In this document: one piece after another, positions 8,143-17,479 of the stretch
Numbering within the stretch: the stretch's first letter is position 1
How the letters are laid out: every line of letters begins with the position of its first letter
DNA from: Floridanema evergladense
GTDB taxonomy: Bacteria > Cyanobacteriota > Cyanobacteriia > Cyanobacteriales > Aerosakkonemataceae
Direction: 5' to 3' (one strand)
Assembly: GCF_041929205.1 (NCBI RefSeq)
Contig: NZ_JBHFNT010000309.1
DNA length: 64,000 nucleotides
Made by a program: the position numbers and the translations under genes
Notes under the pieces: generated by a model
Seen by the model: the letters and a program-made list of their open reading frames with translations, nothing else
Database searches by the model: none
What the model was told of the DNA's origin: nothing

Positions 8143-9294
8143 TTACCGTCGCCAAGTTACTTTTGGTAGGATTTGGTTTTTATCGACTCGCTGTTTATAC
8201 TTGATGGCAAAGTTTAATAGAGAGTCAAGTAAGGCATCGGAGAGGTAGTGTGGTTTTAATCCTAAGTCAAGTAGGTTGGTGTTTTTGGCGTTGAAGTAAT
8301 GTTCTTCTTTTTCGATGCGGGGGTTGTCCAAGTTGTTGATTTCTACTTTTAATCCCAATGCTTTGCCAGCTTCTTTGACTTTTTGAGCTAGTTCGGCGAC
8401 GTTAAATTGTTCGGTGAATTGGTTGAAGACGCGGAACTCGCCCGGTGCAGCTGGATTGGCGATCGCCAATTCTACACATTTTACTGTATCTCGAATGTCT
8501 AAAAATCCCCTGGTTTGACCACCTTTGCCGTAAACTGTCAGCGGGTGATCGATCGCTGCTTGGATGCAGAAGCGGTTGAGGGCGGTACCAAATACGCCGT
8601 CGTAGTCTAAACGGTTAATTAGCAGTTCGTCCATGCCTGTTTCGTCAGTTAGTACGCCGTAAACGACTCCCTGATTTAAGTCGGTGGCGCGTAATCCCCA
8701 AATCCGACAGGCGAAATGAATGTTGTGGCTATCATGCACTTTGGAGAGGTGATACATTGAGCCTGGTTGTTTGGGATAGGGCAAGGTATCTTTACGTCCG
8801 TTATGCTCGATCGTGATGTATCCTTCCTCAATGTCAATGTTGGGTGTACCATATTCACCCATTGTGCCTAATTTAACTAAATGACAATCAGGAAAATCTT
8901 CCTTCATGGCATAAAGGATGTTCAGCGTTCCTGTGACGTTGTTGACTTGTGTTAGGACTGCATGTTCGCGATCGATCATGGAAAACGGTGCGGAACGCTG
9001 TTCGCCGAAGTGAACGATCGCATCTGGTTGAAACCGATGCAATGCTTTGCTGAGAAAATTGTAATTTGTAATATCACCGATAAATAAATCGATGACTTTC
9101 CCTGTTTGATCGCGCCAACGTTCTATCCGTTGCTGAATGGGCGCGATCGGGGTTAAGGTTTCTACACATAATTCTAGATCCCAGTGTCGCCGCACTAAGC
9201 TATCTAGAATGCCAACTTGATGACCTTTGTTGGAAAGATAAAGCGCTGTTGCCCAACCACAATAACCATCGCCACCAATAACCAGAACTCTCAT
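8143..9294 (-). CDS. sqdB: UDP-sulfoquinovose synthase
   Basis: An extended short-chain dehydrogenase that makes UDP-sulfoquinovose from UDP-glucose and sulfite. The ATG at 9294 gives 383 aa, the usual SqdB length, and begins MRVLVIGGDGYCGWATALYL. An upstream GTG at 9324 would add ten atypical residues and is not preferred. Visible are the NAD-binding GGDGYCG (7-13), T144 in LGTMGEYG, and the YxxxK pair Y181/K185 in YHLSKVHDS, corresponding to the catalytic triad known in plant SQD1. It is followed by sqdX, so both committed steps of SQDG synthesis are adjacent. Confidence 0.96.
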   Translation of the reverse strand: MRVLVIGGDGYCGWATALYLSNKGHQVGILDSLVRRHWDLELCVETLTPIAPIQQRIERWRDQTGKVIDLFIGDITNYNFLSKALHRFQPDAIVHFGEQRSAPFSMIDREHAVLTQVNNVTGTLNILYAMKEDFPDCHLVKLGTMGEYGTPNIDIEEGYITIEHNGRKDTLPYPKQPGSMYHLSKVHDSHNIHFACRIWGLRATDLNQGVVYGVLTDETGMDELLINRLDYDGVFGTALNRFCIQAAIDHPLTVYGKGGQTRGFLDIRDTVKCVELAIANPAAPGEFRVFNQFTEQFNVAELAQKVKEAGKALGLKVEINNLDNPRIEKEEHYFNAKNTNLLDLGLKPHYLSDALLDSLLNFAIKYKQRVDKNQILPKVTWRR

Positions 9295-9438
9295 CTTAAT
9301 TTTGTTAATCCTGTTTGCCGACACTCGCTAAATGTACCAGGTTTGTGTACCCTTTCAACCACCAAAGTAAATATTTGGGTCGAATCTAAGATAAGGGAGT
9401 GCTGTAGTAGCGATAATTTGAGAATTGGGATAATTTTT

Positions 9439-10029
9439 TTAAACTTTTACTTCGTCAGCGAAACTTGCCCAACGCACGAAGTAAAATGGGCCAGCAACGG
9501 AACCCCAAATATGTTCGTCGGTTTGGGGGTCGCGTCCGCGATCGAGACTGATAAACTTGTCTTGGTCGATCTGAAATTCGCTATCTAGGTAAGTAGTGTG
9601 ACCTTTGCGAACTACAATGCAACCTTTCCCCGGTTCCACTCTGCCTTTAAAACTGTTATCAGTCCACTCTACAATCATGTTGCAGCCTGGTAATTTCTCC
9701 AAATTGTCAATTTTGAGGTTTTCTAGTCGTTTCAAGTCACGGGAAGCGCCGTAAAATTGAGTTTCTGATTTGAGGGTATAATTTTCGATTTCGATGCGAT
9801 CGTCTTTAGGAACTAATTTCAGCACTCGCACTCGGTAAGGGTCGTTAAGTGCGTAATCATAAGCTTGTTCGACAAACAAACTGACCCCAGAAAGAAATTC
9901 TACGGGCAAAGGACGCATACAAACGCGAATATGGGCGTAAAACGGCGGATTTTCAAATGCTTGTTCTTGGTTACTAAAGTCTGCTGCCATCCAGCGAGCT
10001 AAGGTGGTAATGTCGGTAGAATGGGTCAT
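9439..10029 (-). CDS. cpcT: Phycobiliprotein lyase CpcT (CpcT/CpeT family)
   Basis: A chromophore lyase of the CpcT/CpeT family, which attaches phycocyanobilin to a cysteine of the phycocyanin beta subunit (Cys-153 in characterised CpcT). At 196 aa it has normal length. Family signatures seen are the N-terminal LARWMAADFSNQEQA, RVCMRPLP (about 35-42), FVEQAYDY (52-59) and a C-terminal segment ending GPFYFVRWASF. No phycobilisome structural genes are nearby, which is common for this gene. It diverges from bicA across a 393-bp region. The exact bilin site specificity cannot be read from sequence alone. Confidence 0.9.
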   Translation of the reverse strand: MTHSTDITTLARWMAADFSNQEQAFENPPFYAHIRVCMRPLPVEFLSGVSLFVEQAYDYALNDPYRVRVLKLVPKDDRIEIENYTLKSETQFYGASRDLKRLENLKIDNLEKLPGCNMIVEWTDNSFKGRVEPGKGCIVVRKGHTTYLDSEFQIDQDKFISLDRGRDPQTDEHIWGSVAGPFYFVRWASFADEVKV

Positions 10030-10422
10030 GGTTAATTAAACTGGTTTATAATTTCCAACTATTTTAAAGCAGAAGGCTTTTTTGTTCTCATTCCCGTTGG
10101 GCATAATACCAATTCCGGGTTAGCTGCGATCGTGCTACTGTGATTTGAGCAACATTAATAAGTTTTAGTGCCACTAAATTTTAGAAAGATTTAATTTTTA
10201 AATCTATGGAGAGTTAAATTGCTCGATTCATCTGTATGGATTATTAATTAGTCAAATAAATATAAGTAATTGTTATTTTTAGAGGTCAAATAGTAGATTC
10301 TGACTGTTTACCCCTATACAAAATAATCTTAGTCATTGCAAATTCCAATGATTAATTTTCCACCTATAGAACATTAGCAATGTAAGTTAGTACTCAATAC
10401 TTGTGGGACTGTCTTAAATCTT
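10030..10422. promoter_or_regulatory. Divergent intergenic region between cpcT and bicA
   Basis: This AT-rich 393-bp gap must contain the promoters for cpcT (minus) and bicA (plus). I could not identify a convincing NtcA box (GTA-N8-TAC), HLR1 pair or clear -35/-10 set. There is no ORF or RNA gene signature. Confidence 0.5.
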
Positions 10423-12192
10423 ATGCAACTAGCGAATCGTGTAACATTTAATCACCTACGGGGTGATTTGTTTGGTGGGATCACGGCAGCGATCGTAGCT
10501 CTTCCAATGGCTCTTGCCTTCGGTGTTTCTTCTGGTGCAGGTGCGATCGCAGGTCTGTACGGAGCAGCTATTCTAGGTTTCTTTGCAGCACTGTTTGGTG
10601 GCACTCCCACCTTAATTTCTGGCCCCACTGGGCCGATGACTGTAGTCATGACAGCCATTGTTACCAGTATGACCGCCAAAAACCCAGAGAATGGGTTAGC
10701 AATGGCTTTTACAGTAGTCATGCTAGCAGGTATATTTCAAATCCTGTTTGGCATCTTAAAGCTAGGCAAATACATCACCTTAATGCCTTACACCGTAATC
10801 TCTGGATTCATGTCCGGGATTGGTGTAATCATGATAATTTTGCAAATCGGGCCATTTTTTGGACAAGCAAATCCAAAAGGTGGAATTATGCCTGTCTTCA
10901 CTTCGATCCCGACTTTTATCTCAAACCTGAATCCAGCTGCAACGGCATTAGCAGCTTTAACATTAGCCCTGTTATTTCTCACTCCCAAAAAAATCCGTCG
11001 TTTAGTTCCCCCCCAACTATTAGCATTAGTCATCGGTACTGTAATTGCAGCAGTATTTCTCCAAAGTCCTGACTACAACCTCAAATTCATTGGTCAAATT
11101 CCAATGGGTTTACCAAAACTACAGTTACCAGCATTCACCGTTGAGCAAATGACCACCATGTTAGTTGATGGTGTAATGTTAGGGATGTTGGGCTGTATTG
11201 ACTCTCTATTAACTTCAGTAATTGCTGATAGCATCACTCGCACTCAACACGACTCTGATAAAGAATTAGTCGGACAAGGAATTGGCAATTTATTATCAGG
11301 ACTTTTCGGGGGTCTTCCTGGTGCTGGTGCAACAATGGGAACAGTTGTTAACATCCAAGCTGGTGGCACAACAGTCCTTTCCGGGATGCTTCATGCCGTA
11401 GTTTTGTTTGTCATCGTTCTTGGTGCTGGTGGATTAACTCAATTTATTCCCCAAGCTGTATTAGCAGGTATTCTGGTCAAAGTTGGAATTGATATTGTTG
11501 ACTGGAATTTCTTAAAACGCGCCCATAAACTGTCTTTTAAAGCGGCAGCAATTATGTACGGTGTGTTATTACTCACTGTGTTTGTTGACTTAATTGTTGC
11601 TGTAGGTGTTGGCGTATTTGTTGCCAATATTCTGACAATTCAACGCTTGTCAGATATCCAATCTGATGAAGTGAAAGCAATTACTCATGCTGATGATGAA
11701 ACACCTCTCAGTCATGAAGAAAAACTGTTGTTTAAAGAAGCTGGTGGAAAGATTCTGCTGTTACACTTAGGTGGGCCAATGAGCTTTGGTGCTGCTAAAG
11801 CGATTTCGCAACGCCAAGCAATCATGGAAGATTATAAAATCCTGATTTTGGATATTAGCGACGTACCAATTTTGGGTGTTACTGCTACTTTGGCATTGGA
11901 AAGTTTGATTGCAGAAGCGAAGCAAAAACACTTGGAAGTGTTCATTGTTGGTGGTACAGAAAAGGTCAGAACTAGATTAGAACGTTTCGGTATTTTAGAC
12001 CGAGTACCAGCAAATAATTTAGCTTCTTCACGCTTGGAAGCATTGCATAATGCTGTAAGTTCATTAAACGGTGTAACTGGAGAAAGTTACGTAAATAATA
12101 CTAATTACGTTGGTGTTAGCGAGGAAAATGATTCTACACCTTCTACGAGTGAAGGTAAACTCGATATCGATGGCACTTTAACCACAAAATAA
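10423..12192 (+). CDS. bicA: BicA-type SulP family bicarbonate transporter
   Basis: A plasma-membrane SulP (SLC26) anion transporter, most similar to the cyanobacterial Na+-dependent bicarbonate transporter BicA. The N-terminal signature (RGDLFGGITAAIVALPMALA, then GGTPTLISGPTGPMTVVMTA) is nearly the one I recall from BicA of marine Synechococcus. A hydrophobic domain of many membrane segments (about 15-405) is followed by a cytoplasmic STAS domain (about 435-545) and a low-complexity acidic tail. It is 589 aa. SulP proteins also move sulfate, so the substrate is inferred. The gene stands alone and ends in a strong hairpin shared with the converging gene. Confidence 0.88.
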   Translation: MQLANRVTFNHLRGDLFGGITAAIVALPMALAFGVSSGAGAIAGLYGAAILGFFAALFGGTPTLISGPTGPMTVVMTAIVTSMTAKNPENGLAMAFTVVMLAGIFQILFGILKLGKYITLMPYTVISGFMSGIGVIMIILQIGPFFGQANPKGGIMPVFTSIPTFISNLNPAATALAALTLALLFLTPKKIRRLVPPQLLALVIGTVIAAVFLQSPDYNLKFIGQIPMGLPKLQLPAFTVEQMTTMLVDGVMLGMLGCIDSLLTSVIADSITRTQHDSDKELVGQGIGNLLSGLFGGLPGAGATMGTVVNIQAGGTTVLSGMLHAVVLFVIVLGAGGLTQFIPQAVLAGILVKVGIDIVDWNFLKRAHKLSFKAAAIMYGVLLLTVFVDLIVAVGVGVFVANILTIQRLSDIQSDEVKAITHADDETPLSHEEKLLFKEAGGKILLLHLGGPMSFGAAKAISQRQAIMEDYKILILDISDVPILGVTATLALESLIAEAKQKHLEVFIVGGTEKVRTRLERFGILDRVPANNLASSRLEALHNAVSSLNGVTGESYVNNTNYVGVSEENDSTPSTSEGKLDIDGTLTTK

Positions 12193-12210
12193 CAAAAACC
12201 AATGCTTTAC

Positions 12211-12243
12211 AGATACCCGACTTCTTGAAGAAGTTGGGTATCT
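12211..12243. terminator. Bidirectional hairpin terminator between bicA and the phytase-like gene
   Basis: A 16-bp inverted repeat, AGATACCCGACTTCTT and AAGAAGTTGGGTATCT, with one G-T mismatch and a minimal loop. It sits exactly between the stops of two converging genes (12192 and 12250), so it can serve both. The sequence resembles a hairpin commonly found between cyanobacterial genes. Confidence 0.8.
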
Positions 12244-12249
12244 CTTGAA

Positions 12250-13425
12250 TTACAACGAACCTTTGAGGCGAAATAAAAGAAGTTGGGTTATTTGTTCTTC
12301 TTTGAAGTTGTCGTCACTAACTAAAATTAAACTTTGAGTGCCATCAGGTAAACGAGGGCCAAAAGTCATTCCTTCTAAATTGTCTAATCTAATTCCTAAT
12401 TTTTGCAAGTCTAAGGTTAATTGTTTTTTCACTGGTTGGACTGCTCTTGTTTCACCTTTTAAACTGGCGATGCGAGAGGTGTCGGTTGCTGCACCTGTGA
12501 AGAGTTGATATAGTTTTGCGCCGAAACCTGTTAAACCGAAAGATCTTTCTATACTTAGGAAATGTCCGCCTGGATCGATCGCTAACAACTCAGTCACTCC
12601 ATGATACATTGCGCCTGGGGGATAGGGCGATAGGGGATAAAGATGTTCTGATAAAATAATTGGCGGACCATCACTAATTAGATAATGTAAAAAACGACTT
12701 TTAGTAATTTGGGGTTTTATATTACCTTGTTCGTCTTTTTGTGGTGGGTCTTTGTCTTGAATTAATGCTGATTCGGTGACTGTAAATAATCGAATTGGTT
12801 CGCCACTAGCTGGCAAAGATCCGGTAGGATTAAGTGTTAATGATTCAAAGGCTAAATTATCTTGTACTCCCCTTTGTTGTTGTTCGCCGTTAGTATCAGG
12901 AATATATCTTTGTGGCATTGGCAAATTTTGTTTTAATGCGCCAGTTTTTAAGTCGAATTCGCCAATAAATGGGGGAATAAGTTCGCGGGTAGAACCTTCG
13001 CTGGAAATAAATAAAGTTCCTTGAGGGGTGATGGCAATTCCTTCGGGATCGATGCTACCTTTGGGGTAGGTTTTACCTTCTTTGGTTTTGAGGAAGGTAA
13101 CGTTTTCTATTTCTGCTTTTTGAATTTTACTGTTGTTTATGTTTAATTTTAAAGTGTAAAATCTGGCTGGTGCGAGGTTGCTGCGATCGTCCGAAACTGC
13201 ATAAAAGCGATCGCGCTTTCGGTCATAAGTTATTCCCGATAATCCCCCAACTGTTGTATCCTGAAATTTCATCTTGGGTAATTGGTATTCACCCAAAAAT
13301 TCTAAAGATAGGTCGAGAAATGTTCGTTGTTGAGCATTAACTCTTGGTAATGCACAAGATGATATGAAAGTCAATCCTATTAATGCTAAACTCAGAACTA
13401 AAATTCTGATGCTTTTGTTCACCAA
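12250..13425 (-). CDS. Esterase-like activity of phytase family lipoprotein
   Basis: Belongs to the family named 'esterase-like activity of phytase' (predicted beta-propeller). The true substrate is unknown. The N-terminus is a lipoprotein signal peptide with lipobox FISSC, predicting attachment to a membrane in the envelope. Family-type segments include GGLSGITYDRKRDRFYAVSDDR (about 61-82), SIDPEGIAI, LAFESLTL and NLEGMTFGPRLPDG near the C-terminus. The 391-aa length is normal. It converges with bicA and diverges from the TPR gene at 13516 (gap of 90 bp), so promoters overlap there. Confidence 0.85.
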   Translation of the reverse strand: MVNKSIRILVLSLALIGLTFISSCALPRVNAQQRTFLDLSLEFLGEYQLPKMKFQDTTVGGLSGITYDRKRDRFYAVSDDRSNLAPARFYTLKLNINNSKIQKAEIENVTFLKTKEGKTYPKGSIDPEGIAITPQGTLFISSEGSTRELIPPFIGEFDLKTGALKQNLPMPQRYIPDTNGEQQQRGVQDNLAFESLTLNPTGSLPASGEPIRLFTVTESALIQDKDPPQKDEQGNIKPQITKSRFLHYLISDGPPIILSEHLYPLSPYPPGAMYHGVTELLAIDPGGHFLSIERSFGLTGFGAKLYQLFTGAATDTSRIASLKGETRAVQPVKKQLTLDLQKLGIRLDNLEGMTFGPRLPDGTQSLILVSDDNFKEEQITQLLLFRLKGSL

Positions 13426-13515
13426 CGATCTCCTGTTTATCGATTATTATAACTAACAGCTTGAGTAATCGCTATTTCCGGTCTTCTTTATATTAGCTTG
13501 AGTGGATTTTAAATT

Positions 13516-14757
13516 ATGAGCGATCGCCTGCAACAAAAAATTAGCAAATTTTATTTTTCGTTTGTTTGTGCTTTGGTTGGGATAATTTTGAGTTTTCCGG
13601 TTTATGCTCAAAGTAATAATGAGGAAGATCCAAACGTATTTCCTCCCGATCCTTTAGAGTTTAGAACTCTCGATCCGATGTTACCGCAATCGGCGCGAAA
13701 TAAAAAACCTTTGACTGAGGAAGAAAGAATTCAATTACTACAATCATTAAATGAGTTAAATCAGCAAGCTACGGAGTTATTTCAAGCAGGTGATAAAGTC
13801 ACTGCTTTTGCAGTTTGGTATCGAGAATTGCGCTTAACTAGGGTATTGGGATTATTACCAGAAGTGCAAGCTTTGGGAAGAGTAGGTGCGATCGCTTGGG
13901 AGCAAAATTCGCGAGAAGATATTCAATTTATTACTCGAAGATTGCAAGCAATTCAAACCGAAGCTACAGCCAAACTTCCTGTAAAATTAGAATTATGGAG
14001 TGCTTTAGCAACAGCTTACGAACAAGTAGGAGCACCTGATAAAGCAGTGGTAGCTTATGAACAAATTCTCCGCAATGCTAGAGAACAACAAAACAAAGAT
14101 GAAATAACAGCAACATTGCTCAAAGTTGGGGAATTAAGTTTAAATTGGTTTGATTACCAAAAAGCTGCTGTTACTTATAATGAGTTGTTGAATTTAGCTA
14201 AAGAGCAAAATAATGGCGAACAACAAATCACTTACTTAAAAAGACTTGCTTATATTTACGAACAATTGAAACAACCGCTGCAATTTATTAACAGCAATCA
14301 ACAGTTAATTGAACTTTACCAAAACCTGCAAAACTTTACCGAAATTCCCGATCTAAAATTAGCGATCGGCACTAAATTAGAATCCCTTGGACAAATTGAA
14401 GAAGCTGCTCAACAATACGAAGAAACTTACTCCTTTGCTTGGTCAATTCAGCAATATTCTAGTGCATCCGACGCGCTGAGAAAACTAGTAGCATTGCAAC
14501 TTTCTCTAAAGCAAATAGACTTAGCATTAGAAACCAGTCAAGTACTTTTACAAAGCGATCAATTAGCTCACAATTCCTATGGAATGATGACTACTTATGA
14601 CCAAATTGGTCAAATTTATTTAGAGCAGAAAAACTATTCTCAAGCACTTGCAGCTTTTGAAAAAGGACTGGCGATCGCCAAACAATTAAGTTATCGAGAA
14701 CCTTACTTTACCAGACAAATTCAGGAAGTGAATAAACAGATTACAGGTCGATCGTAA
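13516..14757 (+). CDS. Secreted TPR-repeat protein
   Basis: 413 aa, beginning with a short basic segment and a hydrophobic core that ends in FPVYAQ, a Sec signal peptide predicting periplasmic location. The mature part is alpha-helical with tetratricopeptide-like pairs (for example ALATAYEQVGAPDKAVVAYE near 165-185 and IGQIYLEQKNYSQALAAFEK near 370-390). I do not recognise a specific function; such proteins usually act as scaffolds for protein binding. The ATG at 13516 is followed directly by the HIP1-containing codons ATG AGC GAT CGC. It diverges from the phytase-like lipoprotein gene. Confidence 0.8.
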   Translation: MSDRLQQKISKFYFSFVCALVGIILSFPVYAQSNNEEDPNVFPPDPLEFRTLDPMLPQSARNKKPLTEEERIQLLQSLNELNQQATELFQAGDKVTAFAVWYRELRLTRVLGLLPEVQALGRVGAIAWEQNSREDIQFITRRLQAIQTEATAKLPVKLELWSALATAYEQVGAPDKAVVAYEQILRNAREQQNKDEITATLLKVGELSLNWFDYQKAAVTYNELLNLAKEQNNGEQQITYLKRLAYIYEQLKQPLQFINSNQQLIELYQNLQNFTEIPDLKLAIGTKLESLGQIEEAAQQYEETYSFAWSIQQYSSASDALRKLVALQLSLKQIDLALETSQVLLQSDQLAHNSYGMMTTYDQIGQIYLEQKNYSQALAAFEKGLAIAKQLSYREPYFTRQIQEVNKQITGRS

Positions 14758-14776
14758 AACTGATTTTTTGAAATAA

Positions 14777-14797
14777 GATCTGGTTTTGACCCAGATC
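14777..14797 (+). terminator. Possible hairpin after the TPR gene
   Basis: GATCTGG TTTTGAC CCAGATC forms a 7-bp stem 20 bp after the stop. There is no good T-run, so it may be an end-processing hairpin rather than an intrinsic terminator. Confidence 0.4.
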
Positions 14798-14906
14798 CAC
14801 TTTAACTTGATGCACCTTATTTTAAGATTTAACTGACAAAAAACACTCCACAATATTTGTATAGATGCCAAAATTTTTACTAATTCAAGCAGTAGGAAAT
14901 TGAACT

Positions 14907-15710
14907 TTAGCTAGTCAATCTTGAAACCGCAAAATCTGAAGCTATAACTGTTGTAACTCCACTTAATACCGCAAATAAACCACCACTACCAAAACCTAAT
15001 TCACTGCCATTTTGGTTATAGAACAAATTGCCGTTAGCAGAGTCGTAAACAATTAAAGCACTGCTGGTTTCTACTGCTAAATTATCATTAACGGTATTCA
15101 CAGTAGCAAAAACAGTACTAAAGTCTACAACATCAGAGAGGTTGGAGAAAAGCTGCCGAGATAATAAAATTCTATCCTCTCCCGAAGTAAAGTCTGTAAT
15201 AGTATCTACACCCAAAGCATCAGTGATATTAGAAATATTGGAAATTACTCCCTGTTTGCTATTAGATGCTAGAGATACATGAAAATAAAATGTATCCTTA
15301 CCTCCACCACCAGTTAGAGTATCATTTCCCCATTCCCCGGAGAGAAAATCGTTACCATTTCCCCCATTTAGGGAATCATTCCCAACACCACCAAACAATA
15401 AATCATTGCCATTACCACCATAAATTGTGTCGTTGAGATTCTCTGTAGCTAGATCGACGGAACTAGAATTAAAGTTCCCGAAGATAATATCATTACCGTC
15501 ACCACCATCGATAAAGTTACTACCTCCTCCACCTTGGATATAATCGGTTCCTCCTAAACCAAAAATTTGTTCGTTTTGTTCAGTTCCAACAATGATATCT
15601 ATACCATCTTTACCTACGATATCTTTTGTGAAATAAACTGGCTGATTGGCAGAATTACTTTGTTGAGTTAGCGAATTACCAACAACAGTTGTGGAGTTTC
15701 CTGTATTCAT
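14907..15710 (-). CDS. RTX-type calcium-binding protein
   Basis: 267 aa with tandem glycine/aspartate-rich nonapeptides of the RTX type (GGxGxDxUx), for example GGAGSNFIDGGDGNDIIFG-like and GGNGNDLLFGGVGNDSLNGG segments across about residues 50-150. These form calcium-stabilised parallel beta-rolls. After the repeats come the common GGGGKDTFYFHVS and a C-terminal VDTITDFTSGEDRILLS motif (about 185-205) often seen in type I-secreted proteins. No N-terminal Sec signal is present, consistent with a C-terminal secretion signal. No catalytic domain is visible, and the role is unknown. Confidence 0.85.
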   Translation of the reverse strand: MNTGNSTTVVGNSLTQQSNSANQPVYFTKDIVGKDGIDIIVGTEQNEQIFGLGGTDYIQGGGGSNFIDGGDGNDIIFGNFNSSSVDLATENLNDTIYGGNGNDLLFGGVGNDSLNGGNGNDFLSGEWGNDTLTGGGGKDTFYFHVSLASNSKQGVISNISNITDALGVDTITDFTSGEDRILLSRQLFSNLSDVVDFSTVFATVNTVNDNLAVETSSALIVYDSANGNLFYNQNGSELGFGSGGLFAVLSGVTTVIASDFAVSRLTS

Positions 15711-15847
15711 TATGCTCGTTCCTCCTAAGCAAAGACAGTAAATTCCCTTAGTAAATTGTCCCTAACAAGGGAAATACTCAATATTCAGTAATTATAACGA
15801 ATCAATATTTAAACTAACTTTACAAAAACTTTGCAGTTTATCTATTC

Positions 15848-15947
15848 AGATCTTGCAATAGGGGAGGTAGAACCTCCGAGAGTCTCGTTACCAGGTTGAA
15901 CCTGGTAACGAAAAACAGAGGCTCTGCCTCTTCTTGGTGCAAGATTT
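15848..15947. repeat. Family C repeat with terminal inverted repeats (MITE-like)
   Basis: About 100 bp bounded by AGATCTTGCA and TGCAAGATTT. Inside are three stacked small inverted repeats: GGAGGTAGAACCTCC, a GTTACCAGGTT/AACCTGGTAAC pair, and GAGGCTCTGCCTC. A second copy with a perfect 10-bp terminal repeat is at 20461-20558. The two share their order of hairpins but differ at many stem bases, often in compensating pairs (GTTACC/GGTAAC against GTTCCC/GGGAAC). It lies between the permease gene and the RTX gene. Confidence 0.85.
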
Positions 15948-15997
15948 CAGTTTATAAAATTAACAATTGGTTGTGTAGTGGTATATTCGCTTGAGTG

Positions 15998-17026
15998 TTA
16001 ATAGCGAATGCGTGGATCGATGTAGGCGTTGACGATATCAATTAAAATGCTGACAACTACTACAATAGTGGCGAAAAACACCATAATGCCTTGAACTGTT
16101 GGATAATCGCGATCGGCAATTGCCAAATATAGTCTATTACCTAATCCAGGCCAAGAAAAGGTAACTTCTGTTAAAACCGCACCTCCCAACATAGAAGCGA
16201 AAGTCAAACCCAAAACAGTAATTACTGGAATCAAAGCATTTTTAAAAGCATGAGAAATGAGAATTTTCCTTTCTGAAATTCCCCTAGCTCTAGCTGCTTC
16301 CACATAATCTGCTTTTAAAGTTTGGCGCAGATTTACTCTGACAATGCGCTCAAAAATTCCGCTGATTAAAAACCCTAAAGTCAAACAAGGAAGCGCTAAA
16401 TAGTGCAGAGAAATCAATAGCTGCTCGATATTACCATTGAGGATACTATCAATAGTGTACAAACCTGTAATTGTTGGAGGTGGAGAATAACTTAAAGAAA
16501 AACGACCATTAGGAGGAAACCAACCTAATTGTACGGCAAAAACCAATTGTAAAATCATCCCAAACCAAAACAAGGGAATAGCATAAGTAATAATGCCAAA
16601 TAACCTGCCGCTAACGTCAAAAATTGTATTTGGTTTAGAAGCAGAAATAGCACCAAAAGTAACTCCTACAATTAGCGCAACTGCCATACCAAAAGTTGCT
16701 AATTCCAAAGTTGCAGGAAAGTGATCTTGAATAATTTCTACAACATCTTGACCTTGACTGGTGAGGGAAGTTCCTAAGTTAAAACTGAGCAAAGATGCCA
16801 AATAACGAATGTATTGTAACCACAAAGGATCGGCTAATCCTAATCTTTGACGATATTCTTCTTTAACGCTATCTGGTGCGCCACGTCCTCCTAATATGAC
16901 ATCCACAGGATCGCCGGGAGTTGCTCTTAGTAGTAAAAAAACTACTGTAACGATCGTCCACAGCATCAAAGGAGCAAGGAGTAAACGCGCTATAACATAA
17001 TATTGCAAGGCACGCGATCGAGACAT
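15998..17026 (-). CDS. Peptide/nickel-type ABC transporter permease (DppB/OppB-like)
   Basis: An inner-membrane permease of a family-5 ABC importer. 342 aa with about six hydrophobic segments. The N-terminal TM is followed by FLLRATPGDPVDVILGG, the typical DppB opening. The cytoplasmic EAA loop, EAARARGISERKILISHAFK (about 242-261), contacts the ATPase. The C-terminus ends NAYIDPRIRY, also family-typical. The matching substrate-binding protein is at 17512-19167, with a broken four-helix-bundle gene in between. The second permease (DppC-like) and dedicated ATPases are not in the window, so substrate (peptide, metal or other) is unresolved. Confidence 0.92.
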   Translation of the reverse strand: MSRSRALQYYVIARLLLAPLMLWTIVTVVFLLLRATPGDPVDVILGGRGAPDSVKEEYRQRLGLADPLWLQYIRYLASLLSFNLGTSLTSQGQDVVEIIQDHFPATLELATFGMAVALIVGVTFGAISASKPNTIFDVSGRLFGIITYAIPLFWFGMILQLVFAVQLGWFPPNGRFSLSYSPPPTITGLYTIDSILNGNIEQLLISLHYLALPCLTLGFLISGIFERIVRVNLRQTLKADYVEAARARGISERKILISHAFKNALIPVITVLGLTFASMLGGAVLTEVTFSWPGLGNRLYLAIADRDYPTVQGIMVFFATIVVVVSILIDIVNAYIDPRIRY

Positions 17027-17032
17027 TTTGTT

Positions 17033-17065
17033 AGTTTTGAGTTTTGAGTTTTGAGTTAATTTTGA
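17033..17065. repeat. TTTTGAG heptamer repeats, left of the four-helix-bundle pseudogene
   Basis: Consecutive TTTTGAG units (GTTTTGAGTTTTGAGTTTTG and onward) lie between the permease start and the pseudogene. The complementary orientation, CTCAAAA repeated, occurs on the other side at 17480-17514, so the pseudogene is bracketed by inverted heptamer arrays. Confidence 0.75.
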
Positions 17066-17115
17066 GTTTTGATTGTAACCCGTTAATTGCTGCTTAAGAA
17101 CTGCAAAAAATATAT

Positions 17116-17459
17116 TCAGTTCTCACTAGTTGTTTTAACTATTGAGGTTAGAATACGGATCAGTTCATCAATGTGATTGAGTTGAGTAGTGAAATCAATA
17201 TCTACCATTTTTGACTGTTGTAGCAAGCGTAACCAGTATCTAGTTTCTCTCGCTTCTTTGGAAGCGATTGACATTTTGCCAAGAAATCTTTTCTACTTTG
17301 AGCAGCACTGGCTTCCTCAACATTAGCACCAATACTTGTTCCACTCCGCAATAATTGCTTAGAAATTACATACTCGTTGCATTTTATCAGTTCTTGGTAA
17401 AGATGGATAATTTCTAGAGCAAACTCAAAACTTTTATGTTGAATTATACTTGCTGCCAT
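17116..17459 (-). pseudogene. Four-helix-bundle (S23/IVS-type) protein, frameshifted
   Basis: The N-terminal 50-60 residues are a clear four-helix-bundle protein (family of proteins first known from 23S rRNA intervening sequences): LLRSGTSIGANVEEASAAQS then RKDFLAK. After LAK the frame goes wrong and stops at 17202. Reading one base over from the A-run at 17274-17277 restores the expected sequence MSIASKEARETRYWLRLL and continues to a stop at 17116. The restored protein would be about 114 aa, the normal family length. One A missing from a 4-A run (GCAAAATG for expected GCAAAAATG) explains it. It could be a real mutation or a sequencing error. Function of these proteins is not known. Confidence 0.85.
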
Positions 17460-17479
17460 TCAACTTCTCTCTTTGCTAT

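Noticed and set aside
9217..9588. 123-aa plus-strand ORF overlapping sqdB and cpcT
   Set aside because: It is antisense to both recognised genes and has no family features.
10030..10422. NtcA or low-CO2 regulator sites upstream of bicA
   Set aside because: No GTA-N8-TAC with good spacing to a -10 box; the near matches have the wrong spacing.
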